A program made the translations under genes and the position numbers. A stretch of DNA of 12,825 nucleotides from Candidatus Rokuibacteriota bacterium (GTDB taxonomy: Bacteria > Methylomirabilota > Methylomirabilia > Rokubacteriales > CSP1-6): assembly GCA_016177555.1 (NCBI GenBank), contig JACOVB010000277.1:1-12825 (forward strand), in the 5' to 3' direction. A model generated the notes under the pieces. It was given only the letters and a program-made list of their open reading frames with translations. It was not told the DNA's origin and made no database searches. Of the stretch, positions 5,617 through 12,825 are shown in pieces (positions within the stretch are counted from its first letter, which is position 1; every line of letters starts with the position of its first letter).

Positions 5617-6618
5617 ATGAACCTGCACCACCTCCGGATCTTCTACACCGTCGCGCAGCGCAGGAGCATCACGGCGGCGGCCGAGGACCTTCTCCTCAGC
5701 CAGCCTGCGGTGAGTCTGCAGCTCAAGGCCCTCGAGAAGGAGCTGGGCATGCCGCTCTTCCAGCGCGGCGGCTCGAAGCTGGCGCTCACCCAGGCCGGCG
5801 AGGTGCTCTATCGCTCCGCCGTGTCCATCCTCCACGCCAAGGAGGAGGTCGAGCGCTCCATCGGCGAGCTGCGCGACGGGACCAAGGGCCGGCTGATCCT
5901 CGGCGCGGGGACGACGGGGGGGATGTACGTGCTCCCGAGAATCGTCCAGGCCTACAAGGGGCTCTGGCCGGAGACCGAGATCGTCTTCCACATCGGGAAC
6001 ACCGACCACATTCTCGAGAAGCTCCTGGAGAACGTCGTGGACATGGGGCTCGTCGGCGGGCCCATCGACGACCGGCGCTTCGTCGTCGAGCCTGTCTGCC
6101 CCGACGAGCTGGTTCTCATTGCGGCGCCGACGCACCCCATCGTGTCGCTTGGCAAGGTGACCCTCAAGGACCTGGCAGGGCTGCCGTTCATCGTGCCCGA
6201 AGCGGGGTCCCGGACCCGCCAGCTCGTCGAGCGCAACTTCCGGGACGCGGGGGTGCCCTTCAAGATCGCCATGCAGCTGTCGGGCACCGAAGGCGTCAAG
6301 CGGGGGGTCGAGGCGCGTCTCGGTGTGGGCATGGTCTCGCGCTACGCGGTCGAGTCCGAGTGCCAGCACGGTGTGCTCCAGCGCGTGCCCATCGAGGGGT
6401 GGGGGATCACGCGCACCATGAACCTCGTCTACCGGAACCAGAAGTACTTCTCCCCGGTGGGGGAGCGCTTCCGCGACTTCGCGAAGTCCTACGGGGAGCG
6501 TCATCTCGGTCAGCCCGTGGCCTCGACACCGCGCGGCGAGGTCGGGGGCCCGCGCGGTCCGGGAGGCGCGCGCCGCGCCGGCGGACGGGCCAGAGGGGTC
6601 CGCAGCGATCGGGAGTGA
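5617..6618 (+). CDS. LysR-type transcriptional regulator (YeiE/CbbR-like)
   Basis: This 333-residue protein has the N-terminal LysR helix-turn-helix: MNLHHLRIFYTVAQRRSITA, then LLLSQPAVSLQLKALEKELG and LFQR. A linker helix follows, and from about residue 90 a periplasmic-binding-like effector domain (RLILGAGTTGGMYVLPRIV, DMGLVGGPIDD). The profile resembles CbbR and YeiE. In enterics YeiE lies beside yeiH and is reported to respond to sulfite, and here a YeiH-family gene follows directly. Likely role: control of the flanking exporters, and perhaps sat-apr, in response to sulfite or a related anion; this is inference. The ATG start gives a standard LysR N-terminus. The last ~35 residues are Gly/Arg/Pro-rich (GGPRGPGGARRAGGRARG) beyond the usual end of the fold. 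That tail may be a disordered DNA- or RNA-binding extension, or drift in GC-rich DNA. Confidence 0.88.
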   Translation: MNLHHLRIFYTVAQRRSITAAAEDLLLSQPAVSLQLKALEKELGMPLFQRGGSKLALTQAGEVLYRSAVSILHAKEEVERSIGELRDGTKGRLILGAGTTGGMYVLPRIVQAYKGLWPETEIVFHIGNTDHILEKLLENVVDMGLVGGPIDDRRFVVEPVCPDELVLIAAPTHPIVSLGKVTLKDLAGLPFIVPEAGSRTRQLVERNFRDAGVPFKIAMQLSGTEGVKRGVEARLGVGMVSRYAVESECQHGVLQRVPIEGWGITRTMNLVYRNQKYFSPVGERFRDFAKSYGERHLGQPVASTPRGEVGGPRGPGGARRAGGRARGVRSDRE

Positions 6619-6764
6619 TGCCCGGGAGCCGGCGAACCCGGTGCGGATGGAGGTGATGCCCGACCGGAGCTCCACGCAGGGATCGCAGTGGAGGCAGTGA
6701 TTGCCCCGGGGGCAGGGGCGCCGGGAGCGGAGGAGCGGCAGAACGCTGCCCGGATCCGTTCCTG

Positions 6765-6770
6765 GGAGGA
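6765..6770 (+). promoter_or_regulatory. Ribosome binding site fixing the YeiH-family start
   Basis: GGAGGA lies seven bases before the ATG at 6778. No comparable site precedes the in-frame upstream start at 6688, so the shorter protein is preferred. The rest of the gap (6619-6764) shows nothing beyond two short GTGATGCCCG occurrences. Confidence 0.7.
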
Positions 6771-6777
6771 GCGAGCC

Positions 6778-8310
6778 ATGGCAGAGGCGAGAGGCGGGTC
6801 GGCGCTGCTGAGAACCGAGGACTGGCTGGCGGTATGGCTGGGGTTCCTGATCATCGTGCTCGTGCTGGTCGGGGTGAGGCCGGACATGCCCAAGTTCCGG
6901 TGGGCCACCGCCGCCGGCTTCACGGCCACCGCGGCCGAGGCGCGACCGGCCGTCGAGAAGCTGGCCGGGGATGCCGCCGCCAAGGGGGAGCAGGAACTGG
7001 CGACGGCCGCAACCACCCTGGCGACGGCCATCGGGGCCGGCGACCGTTCGGCGATCGGAGGCGCGGCCAAGGGGTTGGGCGAGGCGGCGGGCAAGAGCAA
7101 GGACGCCGCGCTCAAGAAGAAGGGCAGTGACCTTGCCAGGAAGATCGGCGGCGATGCCGGCGCCGTCGTGGGCAAGGTCTTCTCCGGCGAGAACATCTGG
7201 AAGGCCGTGGTCGTGGGCATCGGCTACCTCGTCCTCGCCGCCATCGGTATCGCCCTCATGGGCGGCAGCGTGGGCAAGTTCGTCGTGGGCTTCCCCGTCG
7301 TCTACGCGCTGGCCTGGCTCTCCCAGGTGATCGCGGGCAACTCCACGATCAACTACTGGGGGTTCGAGTACGTCATCTTCGCGCTCGTGATCGGGCTCGT
7401 GATCAGCAACACGGTGGGCATCCCGGACTGGCTCAAGGAGGGCGTCCGGACCGAGTACTACATCAAGACAGGGCTCGTCATCCTGGGCGCGGGCATCCTC
7501 TTCCTGGAGATCGTCCAGGCCGGGGCGCTCGGGATTGTCCAGGCGGTGCTCGTGGTCGGCGTCATCTGGTACATCTGCTTCTGGCTATGCCGGAAGATGC
7601 GCGTGGACGACGACTTCGCGGCCATGCTCTCGACGGCGGTGTCCATCTGCGGCGTCTCGGCCGCCATCGCCGCCTGCGGGGCCATCCAGGGGGACAAGAA
7701 GAAGCTCTCGTACGTCACCTCGCTGGTGCTGATCGTGGCCGTCCCCATGATGGTCCTCATGCCCTGGGCCGTGAAGTTCTTCGGCATCCCGGAGATCGTC
7801 GGCGGGGCCTGGCTCGGCGGGACGCTCGACACGAGCGGCTCCGTGGTGGCGGCGGGTGCTCTCATCAGCGAGCCCGCCATGAAGGCCGGCGTCATCGTCA
7901 AGTTCTCCCAGAACGTGCTCATCGGCGTGGCCGCCTTCCTGCTGTCGGTGTGGTGGACGTTCAAGGAGGGCGCGAAGACCGGCGAGCGGCCGAGCGCCGG
8001 CGTGATCTGGGAGCGCTTCCCGAAGTTCGTCCTGGGGTTCGTGGTCGCGTCGATCGTGTTCTCCTTCATCCTCGACGCGGCCACCGTGGGCGCCACCAAG
8101 GGGTCACTGGGCGGGATGCGGACCGTGTGGTTCGCCCTGGCCTTCACCTGCATCGGCCTCGAGACGCGCTTCACCGACCTGGTTTCGATGGAGGGCGGCC
8201 GGCCGGCCGGGGCCTTCCTCGTCGCCCAGGCGATCAATGTCATCTGGACGCTGATCCTGGCGTTCCTGCTGTTCGGAGGTGTGCTCTTCGCGGCGCCGGT
8301 GATCAAGTAG
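6778..8310 (+). CDS. yeiH: YeiH-family membrane protein (UPF0324), putative sulfate/sulfite exporter, enlarged
   Basis: This is a 510-residue membrane protein. After one hydrophobic segment (about 15-33), an Ala/Gly/Lys-rich soluble region (about 47-140, e.g. KLAGDAAAKGEQELATAATT and SKDAALKKKGSDLARK) precedes ~10 further membrane segments. The membrane part carries YeiH-family hallmarks: GLVISNTVGIPDWLKEGV, SICGVSAAIAACGAI and GGTLDTSGSVVAAGAL. Typical YeiH proteins are near 350 residues, so the N-terminal helix plus soluble insert is an expansion. The family is annotated as putative sulfate exporters, with little direct proof. The ATG at 6778 is chosen for its strong GGAGGA site (6765-6770, seven bases upstream); the frame is open to 6688, but those residues look noncoding. 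Placement between a LysR regulator and sat fits removal of sulfate or sulfite made by this pathway. Confidence 0.85.
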   Translation: MAEARGGSALLRTEDWLAVWLGFLIIVLVLVGVRPDMPKFRWATAAGFTATAAEARPAVEKLAGDAAAKGEQELATAATTLATAIGAGDRSAIGGAAKGLGEAAGKSKDAALKKKGSDLARKIGGDAGAVVGKVFSGENIWKAVVVGIGYLVLAAIGIALMGGSVGKFVVGFPVVYALAWLSQVIAGNSTINYWGFEYVIFALVIGLVISNTVGIPDWLKEGVRTEYYIKTGLVILGAGILFLEIVQAGALGIVQAVLVVGVIWYICFWLCRKMRVDDDFAAMLSTAVSICGVSAAIAACGAIQGDKKKLSYVTSLVLIVAVPMMVLMPWAVKFFGIPEIVGGAWLGGTLDTSGSVVAAGALISEPAMKAGVIVKFSQNVLIGVAAFLLSVWWTFKEGAKTGERPSAGVIWERFPKFVLGFVVASIVFSFILDAATVGATKGSLGGMRTVWFALAFTCIGLETRFTDLVSMEGGRPAGAFLVAQAINVIWTLILAFLLFGGVLFAAPVIK

Positions 8311-8382
8311 GAGGGCGCCACAGCAGCTTTCGAGAGCCGTCGCCCCGCGCGCGACCCGCCCGGCACCGGAAGAGTGCGAGCG

Positions 8383-8478
8383 ATGACCGATCGCCTGGCG
8401 CTCTCGGCGCCGGTGCAGGTGCGCGCGGCGGCGGCGGAGGTGTTCGCGCTGGTGAGCGATCTGAACGAGGGAGCGAGC
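8383..8478 (+). pseudogene. Possible SRPBCC (START-like) N-terminal fragment ahead of sat
   Basis: From the ATG at 8383 the frame reads [20 protein letters not shown], then [12 protein letters not shown], and runs without a stop into sat. The pattern SAPVQV...[13 protein letters not shown] resembles the first strand and helix of SRPBCC/polyketide-cyclase proteins, but only about 30 residues exist before the sat start. It could be a relic of a lost gene, an N-terminal extension of Sat, or a chance resemblance in GC-rich DNA. The preceding bases 8311-8382 show nothing recognisable. Confidence 0.3.
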
Positions 8479-9696
8479 ATGAGCCTGGTGAACCCACACG
8501 GCAGGGACAAGCGCCTGAAGCCGCTGCTGCTCGGCGGCCAGGAGTGCGAGGAGGCGACGCGCAGGGCCCGGGGCCTCCCGCGCCTGGCGATCAGCTCGCG
8601 CGAGACCTCCGACCTCATCATGCTGGGCATCGGCGCCTTCACGCCGCTCGAGGGCTTCATGGGGCGGGCGGACTGGCAGGGGGTCTGCGACGAGTACCGC
8701 CTGGCCGACGGGACCTTCTGGCCTGTCCCCATCACCCTCTCCACGACGCGCGAGGAGGCCGGGCGGGTGCGGGACGGCCAGGACGTCGCCCTCGTGGACG
8801 GGGAGAGCGGCGAGCTGATGGGCACGCTGACCGTCCGCGAGCGGTACGCCATCGACCGGGCCCACGAGTGCAAGCAGATCTTCCGGACCGACGATCCCGC
8901 CCACCCGGGTGTCGCCAACGTCATGGGACAGGGCGAGGTGAACCTGGCGGGCGAGGTCCGCGTGCTGAGCGAGGGGCGGTACCCCGCGCAGTACGCGGGG
9001 CTCTACATGCGACCCGAGGAGACGCGGAAGCGGTTCGCCGAGAAGGGGTGGAGCACGGTGGCGGCGCTCCAGCTCCGGAACCCCATGCACCGCTCCCACG
9101 AGTACCTGGCGAAGATCGCCGTGGAGATCTGCGACGGGGTGCTCATCCAGCAGATCCTGGGCAAGCTGAAGCCCGGCGACATCCCGGCCGAGGTGCGCGT
9201 CCGCGCCGTGGACACGCTCGTCCGGCACTACTTCGTGAAGGACACCTGCATCCAGGCCGGCGTGCCGCTGGAGATGCGCTACGGCGGGCCCCGCGAGGCG
9301 CTGCTCCACGCCGTCTTCCGCCAGAACTTCGGCTGCAGCCATCTCCTCGTCGGCCGGGACCACGCGGGCGTCGGCGAGTACTACGGGCCCTTCGACGCGC
9401 AGAAGATCTTCGACGAGATCCCGAAGGGCTCGCTCGAGCTCAAGCCGCTCAAGATCGACATGACCTTCTACTGCAGGAGGTGCGACGGCATGGCGACGGG
9501 GCGGACGTGCCCGCACGGCAAGGAGGACCGGCTGGCGGTGAGCGGCACGATGCTGCGGAAGACGCTGTCCGAGGGCGGCGAGGTGCCGGAGCACTTCAGC
9601 CGGCCCGAGGTGCTGGCCATCCTCAAGGACTACTACGCCACGCTCGAGGACAAGGTGGAGGTCAAGCTCCACAAGTACGCCAAGGGCGAGAAGTAG
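8479..9696 (+). CDS. sat: Sulfate adenylyltransferase (ATP sulfurylase, dissimilatory type)
   Basis: This 405-residue enzyme interconverts APS plus pyrophosphate and ATP plus sulfate in the cytoplasm. In sulfur oxidisers it yields ATP from APS; in sulfate reducers it activates sulfate. The ATP-binding motif [13 protein letters not shown] (198-210) has its HxxH histidines, [13 protein letters not shown] is at 292-304, and SGTMLRKTL at 355-363. A zinc-type cluster FYCRRCDG...TCPHGKEDR (C332, C335, C344, H346) is typical of homo-oligomeric Sat of dissimilatory sulfur organisms. No APS kinase domain is attached. The ATG at 8479 gives [18 protein letters not shown], the normal family start, with GAGGGAG five bases upstream. 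An in-frame extension to 8374 exists but is not typical of the family. The gene sits 27 bases before aprB, so sat-aprBA-qmoA is probably one transcript. Confidence 0.95.
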   Translation: MSLVNPHGRDKRLKPLLLGGQECEEATRRARGLPRLAISSRETSDLIMLGIGAFTPLEGFMGRADWQGVCDEYRLADGTFWPVPITLSTTREEAGRVRDGQDVALVDGESGELMGTLTVRERYAIDRAHECKQIFRTDDPAHPGVANVMGQGEVNLAGEVRVLSEGRYPAQYAGLYMRPEETRKRFAEKGWSTVAALQLRNPMHRSHEYLAKIAVEICDGVLIQQILGKLKPGDIPAEVRVRAVDTLVRHYFVKDTCIQAGVPLEMRYGGPREALLHAVFRQNFGCSHLLVGRDHAGVGEYYGPFDAQKIFDEIPKGSLELKPLKIDMTFYCRRCDGMATGRTCPHGKEDRLAVSGTMLRKTLSEGGEVPEHFSRPEVLAILKDYYATLEDKVEVKLHKYAKGEK

Positions 9697-9710
9697 CGCC
9701 CCAACCAACC

Positions 9711-9719
9711 AGGAGGAGG
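9711..9719 (+). promoter_or_regulatory. Strong ribosome binding site of aprB
   Basis: AGGAGGAGG, the best Shine-Dalgarno match in the window, lies just before GTGATG (9721-9726). Spacing and the family N-terminus (MPTFVNPDKCDGC) favour the ATG at 9724 over the GTG at 9721. It suggests high translation of APS reductase. Confidence 0.75.
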
Positions 9720-9723
9720 AGTG

Positions 9724-10197
9724 ATGCCGACATTCGTGAACCCGGACAAGTGCGACGGATGCCGCGGGCTGGCGCGCACGGCCTGCATGTACATCTGTCC
9801 CAACGACCTCATGAAGTACGACCCGGAGCTGGGGAAGGCCTACAGCAAGGAGCACGGGATGGCCTTCAACCAGGAGCCCGACGCCTGCTGGGAGTGCTTC
9901 TCGTGCGTGAAGGCCTGCCCGCAGGGCGCCATCACCATGCGCGGCTACGCCGACGTGGTGCCGCTGGGCGGCTCGCTCGTCCCCCTGCGCGGGACGGATG
10001 CCATCATGTGGACCGCCAAGTACCGCGACGGCCAGATCAAGCGGTTCAAGTTCCCGATCCGGACCACGGCGTGGGGCTCCATAGACCCGTTCAAGGACTC
10101 GCCGGCGCCCCCGGCCGGTGCCATCAAGAACCAGGACCTGTACGCCGAGAGCAAGTGGCTCATGGTGGACACACTCCCCACTCCCCCCAAGAACTGA
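9724..10197 (+). CDS. aprB: Adenylylsulfate reductase beta subunit
   Basis: This 157-residue iron-sulfur subunit of APS reductase has eight cysteines for two [4Fe-4S] clusters: C10, C13, C21, C25 (CDGCRGLARTACMYIC) and C55, C58, C61, C65 (CWECFSCVKAC). The C-terminal tail, rich in Pro and aromatic residues, wraps the alpha subunit in known structures. AprB passes electrons between the FAD of AprA and the partner complex, here most likely Qmo, whose first gene follows aprA. Length and motif order match the family with no sign of damage. Order aprB-aprA with a 19-base gap is the usual one. The protein acts in the cytoplasm, in sulfite oxidation to APS or in the reverse reaction. Confidence 0.95.
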   Translation: MPTFVNPDKCDGCRGLARTACMYICPNDLMKYDPELGKAYSKEHGMAFNQEPDACWECFSCVKACPQGAITMRGYADVVPLGGSLVPLRGTDAIMWTAKYRDGQIKRFKFPIRTTAWGSIDPFKDSPAPPAGAIKNQDLYAESKWLMVDTLPTPPKN

Positions 10198-10216
10198 CCA
10201 GCGAGGGCTCAGAGAG

Positions 10217-12091
10217 ATGGTTCAGCCAGAGACGGAAGTCGTCGAGACCGACGTATTGATCCTGGGCGGGGGCATGGCCGGCTGCGGCGCCGCCTTCGAA
10301 GCGGCCTACTGGGCCAAGTCCCAGGGCCTCCGCGTGGTGATGGTGGAAAAGGCCGCGGTGGAGCGCAGCGGGGCGGTGGCCATGGGGCTGTCGGCCATCA
10401 ACCTCTACCTCGGCATGCGGTGGAACCAGAACCAGCCCGAGGACTTCGTCCGCTACGTGCGCCAGGACCTCATGGGGCTGTCGCGCGAGGACCTGGTGTA
10501 CGACATCGCCCGCCACGTGGACTCCTCGGTGCACATGTTCGAGGAGTGGGGGCTGCCGATCTTCAAGAACCCCGACGGCACCTACAAGCGCGAGGGCCGC
10601 TGGCAGATCATGATCCACGGCGAGTCCTACAAGCCCATCGTCGCCGAGGCGACCAAGACCGCCATCGGCGAGCAGAACGTGTACGAGCGGATCTTCGCGG
10701 CCCGGCTCCTGCTGGATCCCAAGGACCCCGGACGCATCGCGGGGGCCATCGGGTTCAGCGTGCGCGACAACAAGATCTACGTGTTCAAGGCGCGCGCCGT
10801 CATCGTCGCGGCGGGCGGCGCCACGGGTGTCTTCCGACCGCACGCCCACGCGGAAGGGCTTGGCCGCATCTGGTACGCGCCGTGGAACACGGGCTCGGCC
10901 TACAGCCTCATGATCCAGGCCGGCGCCAAGATGACCCAGATGGAGCACCGGCTCGTCGTGTCGCGCTTCAAGGACGGCTACGGCCCCGTCGGCATGTGGT
11001 TCCTCCTCTTCAAGGCCGTGCTGGAGAACGCCAAGGGCGAGAACATCGAGCAGAAGTGGGCGCACCTGCTGGAGGATTGGAAACCCTACGGCCTCGGCAA
11101 GCCCATCCCCACGCCGCTCCGGAACCACCAGATGATGGCCGACTTCAGGGCGGGCGGCGCGCCGTTCTACCTCAGGACCGACACGGCGCTCCAGCGCATG
11201 TACGAAGAGGTCGGCAAGGACCCGAAGAAGATGCGCGAGATCGAGTCGGACGCCTGGGAGGACTTCCTCGACATGACGATGTCGCAGGCGCTGATCTGGG
11301 CCTCCGACAACATCGACCCGGCCAAGACCCCCTCGGAGATCGTGCTCACCGAGCCGTACCTGATGGGCTCCCACGCCTCGGGGACCGGCGCCTGGGTGAG
11401 CGGGCCCGAGGACGTGGCGCCGAAGGAGTACTTCTGGGGCTACAACCGCATGACGACGGTGAAGGGGCTCTTCGCCGCGGGCGACGGCGTGGGCGGCTCG
11501 GCCCACAAGTTCTCGTCGGGCTCCTACGCGGAGGGGCGGCTGGCGGGCAAGGCCGCCGTGGCCTACATCATGGACAACGGCGCCGCGCCGGCGCCCGACC
11601 AGGACCAGGTGGAGGCCATCACGGCCGAGCTCTGGGCGCCCTTCGCGAGCTACGAGAAGGGGCGCACGGCGTCCACGGCGGAGGAGATCAACCCCAACTA
11701 CATCTTCCCGAAGATGGCGCTGCACCGTCTCCAGAAGATCATGGACGAGTACGCGGCGGGCCAGGGCTCGCAGTACATCACCACGGAGGGGATGCTCACC
11801 CAGGGGCTCGCGCGGATGAAGTACCTCAAGGAGGACCTGTCCAAGCTCGCGGCCCGGGATCTCCACGAGCTCATGCGCTGCTGGGAGATCTGGGATCGCG
11901 TGTGGTGCGCCGAGGCGCACATGCAGCACCTGCTCTTCCGGCAGGAGACGCGGTGGCCCGGGTACTACTACCGCCCGGACTTCCCGTCGCTGGACGACCA
12001 GAACTGGCGGGTGTTCGTCAACTCGCGATGGGACGCTGCCAGCCGAGCCTGGCAGCTGGAGAAGACGCCGTTCCTCACCAATATCTCGTAG
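10217..12091 (+). CDS. aprA: Adenylylsulfate reductase alpha subunit
   Basis: This 624-residue flavoprotein subunit belongs to the fumarate reductase/succinate dehydrogenase flavoprotein superfamily. The FAD-binding GGGMAGCGAA is at 17-26, and the second flavin motif GLFAAGDGVGGSAHKFSSGS at 417-436. RPHAHAEGLGRIWYAPWNTG is a hallmark of AprA. R250 in SRFKDGYGP and H386 in GSHASGTGAWVSGPED correspond, by motif, to the substrate-binding Arg and His of the Archaeoglobus enzyme. It catalyses APS + 2e- to sulfite + AMP, reversibly. The ATG at 10217 follows GAGGG at 10203-10207; the frame is open upstream but inside aprB. qmoA starts 10 bases after the stop. The protein appears full length and intact. 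I cannot assign it to the oxidative or reductive AprA lineage by eye. Confidence 0.95.
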   Translation: MVQPETEVVETDVLILGGGMAGCGAAFEAAYWAKSQGLRVVMVEKAAVERSGAVAMGLSAINLYLGMRWNQNQPEDFVRYVRQDLMGLSREDLVYDIARHVDSSVHMFEEWGLPIFKNPDGTYKREGRWQIMIHGESYKPIVAEATKTAIGEQNVYERIFAARLLLDPKDPGRIAGAIGFSVRDNKIYVFKARAVIVAAGGATGVFRPHAHAEGLGRIWYAPWNTGSAYSLMIQAGAKMTQMEHRLVVSRFKDGYGPVGMWFLLFKAVLENAKGENIEQKWAHLLEDWKPYGLGKPIPTPLRNHQMMADFRAGGAPFYLRTDTALQRMYEEVGKDPKKMREIESDAWEDFLDMTMSQALIWASDNIDPAKTPSEIVLTEPYLMGSHASGTGAWVSGPEDVAPKEYFWGYNRMTTVKGLFAAGDGVGGSAHKFSSGSYAEGRLAGKAAVAYIMDNGAAPAPDQDQVEAITAELWAPFASYEKGRTASTAEEINPNYIFPKMALHRLQKIMDEYAAGQGSQYITTEGMLTQGLARMKYLKEDLSKLAARDLHELMRCWEIWDRVWCAEAHMQHLLFRQETRWPGYYYRPDFPSLDDQNWRVFVNSRWDAASRAWQLEKTPFLTNIS

Positions 12092-12101
12092 CCCCGTGCC
12101 C

Positions 12102-12825
12102 ATGACGCAGTCGACCGTGGAGGGCGCCGCGCGCGCGGCGGAGGCCATCCCGTCGGTCCACCGGAGCATCCTGGTGGTCGGCGGGGGCATCGCCGGCATC
12201 ACGGCGGCCGTGGAGGCGGCGGAGGCCGGCTACGAGGTCTACATCGTCGAGAAGAGCCCCTACCTCGGCGGGCGGGTGGCGCAGCTCAACAAGTACTTCC
12301 CCAAGCTCTGCCCCCCGTACTGCGGGCTCGAGATCAACTTCCAGCGGATCCGGAAGGAGCCCCGGTTGCGCTTCTTCACGCTGGCCGAGATGGAGCGGCT
12401 TTCGGGGCGCCCCGGATGCTTCGAGGCGACCATCGTTCTGCACCCGCGCTACGTCAACGACCGATGCACGGCCTGCGGGGACTGCGTTCGCGTCTGCCCC
12501 GTGGACCGGTCCAACGCGTTCAACTACGGCATGGGCACCACGAAGGCCATCTACCTGCCCCACGAGATGGCCTTCCCGATGAAGTACGTCATCGACGGGG
12601 CCGCCTGCAAGCTCACCGAGTGCGCCAAGTGCGTGGAGGCCTGTGGCTACGGCGCCATCGACCTCACCATGCAGCCGCGCACTCTCACGCTCCAGGTCGG
12701 AGCGGTGGTGGTGACCACCGGCTGGAAGCCCTATGACGCCACGCGCATCGACAACCTTGGCTTCGGTACCTATCCCAACGTCATCACCAACGTGATGATG
12801 GAGCGGCTGGCCGCGCCCAACGGGC
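12102..12825 (+). CDS. qmoA: QmoA, HdrA-like flavoprotein of the quinone-interacting complex, 5' part
   Basis: The first 241 residues are present; the gene runs off the right edge. They show the FAD motif ILVVGGGIAGITAAVEAAE (23-41), and the HdrA/QmoA signature EKSPYLGGRVAQLNKYFPKL followed by CPPYCGLEINF. An inserted ferredoxin region has two [4Fe-4S] sets: C122, C125, C128, C132 and C169, C174, C177, C181. The second set ends CGYGAI where CP is usual. QmoA-type proteins couple AprBA to the membrane quinone pool with QmoB and QmoC, which should follow outside the window. A plain HdrA is the alternative, but the position directly after aprBA and the YLPHEMAFPMKYVID segment favour QmoA. The ATG at 12102 has no good ribosome binding site; coupling to aprA translation is likely. 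Confidence 0.88.
   Translation, partial: MTQSTVEGAARAAEAIPSVHRSILVVGGGIAGITAAVEAAEAGYEVYIVEKSPYLGGRVAQLNKYFPKLCPPYCGLEINFQRIRKEPRLRFFTLAEMERLSGRPGCFEATIVLHPRYVNDRCTACGDCVRVCPVDRSNAFNYGMGTTKAIYLPHEMAFPMKYVIDGAACKLTECAKCVEACGYGAIDLTMQPRTLTLQVGAVVVTTGWKPYDATRIDNLGFGTYPNVITNVMMERLAAPNG

Noticed and set aside
6702..6716. Intrinsic terminator or hairpin (TGCCCC with GGGGGCA)
   Set aside because: The arms abut with no room for a loop and no T run follows.
7587..10259. Open frame of 890 codons spanning yeiH, sat and aprB
   Set aside because: Its length reflects rare stop codons in GC-rich DNA. The translation is low-complexity Arg/Gly/Pro, while sat, aprB and the YeiH protein are clear in other frames.
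10217..12091. Fumarate reductase or L-aspartate oxidase flavoprotein
   Set aside because: The RPHAHAEGLGRIWYAPWNTG and SRFKDGYGPVG segments and the adjacent aprB fix it as AprA.
10160..12202. Minus-strand open frame of 680 codons opposite aprA
   Set aside because: It is His/Arg/Gly/Val-rich with no motif and exactly antisense to an intact aprA.

Overview
This is a GC-rich window (roughly 70% G+C by eye) in which every gene I can support lies on the + strand. It reads as a block for dissimilatory sulfur metabolism in a chemotrophic bacterium. The gene set suggests a Rokubacteria/Methylomirabilota-like or other deep-branching soil or subsurface lineage. That taxon is an inference from composition and gene content; no marker gene is present.

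Left part (1-4662): the 3' end of a cytochrome c4-like gene is followed by five tightly packed genes. Two encode GcvH-like lipoate-binding proteins (LbpA1, LbpA2). Two encode radical SAM proteins matching the LipS1/LipS2 lipoyl synthase pair. The last encodes a lipoate-protein ligase with a C-terminal accessory domain, of the sLpl(AB) type. Ligase plus LipS1/LipS2 is the lipoate-assembly route known to serve LbpA of the sulfur-oxidising heterodisulfide-reductase-like (sHdr) pathway. No hdr or dsr gene is visible here; they would have to lie outside. Most junctions are 4-base GTGA stop/start overlaps. At two of them (lbpA1/lbpA2 and lipS1/lipS2) arrays of a related ~63-91 bp repeat sit in the junction.

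Middle part (4697-8310): a TauE/SafE-family exporter, a LysR-type regulator and an enlarged YeiH-family membrane protein form a probable sulfite/sulfate export and sensing unit. An AT-rich island precedes the regulator.

Right part (8479-12825): sat (ATP sulfurylase), aprB and aprA (APS reductase), and the 5' part of qmoA run in one direction with short gaps. This set interconverts sulfite, APS and sulfate and links APS reductase to the membrane quinone pool.

Taken together, the best reading is sulfur oxidation: sulfane sulfur goes to sulfite on an LbpA-dependent machinery encoded outside the window. AprBA-Qmo and Sat then take sulfite to sulfate with ATP formation, and exporters remove excess sulfite or sulfate. 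The sat-apr-qmo genes would serve sulfate reduction equally well, so the direction is inferred from the lipoate/LbpA genes, not proven. No RNA gene, CRISPR array, transposase or convincing intrinsic terminator was seen. No gap between genes exceeds 300 bases.
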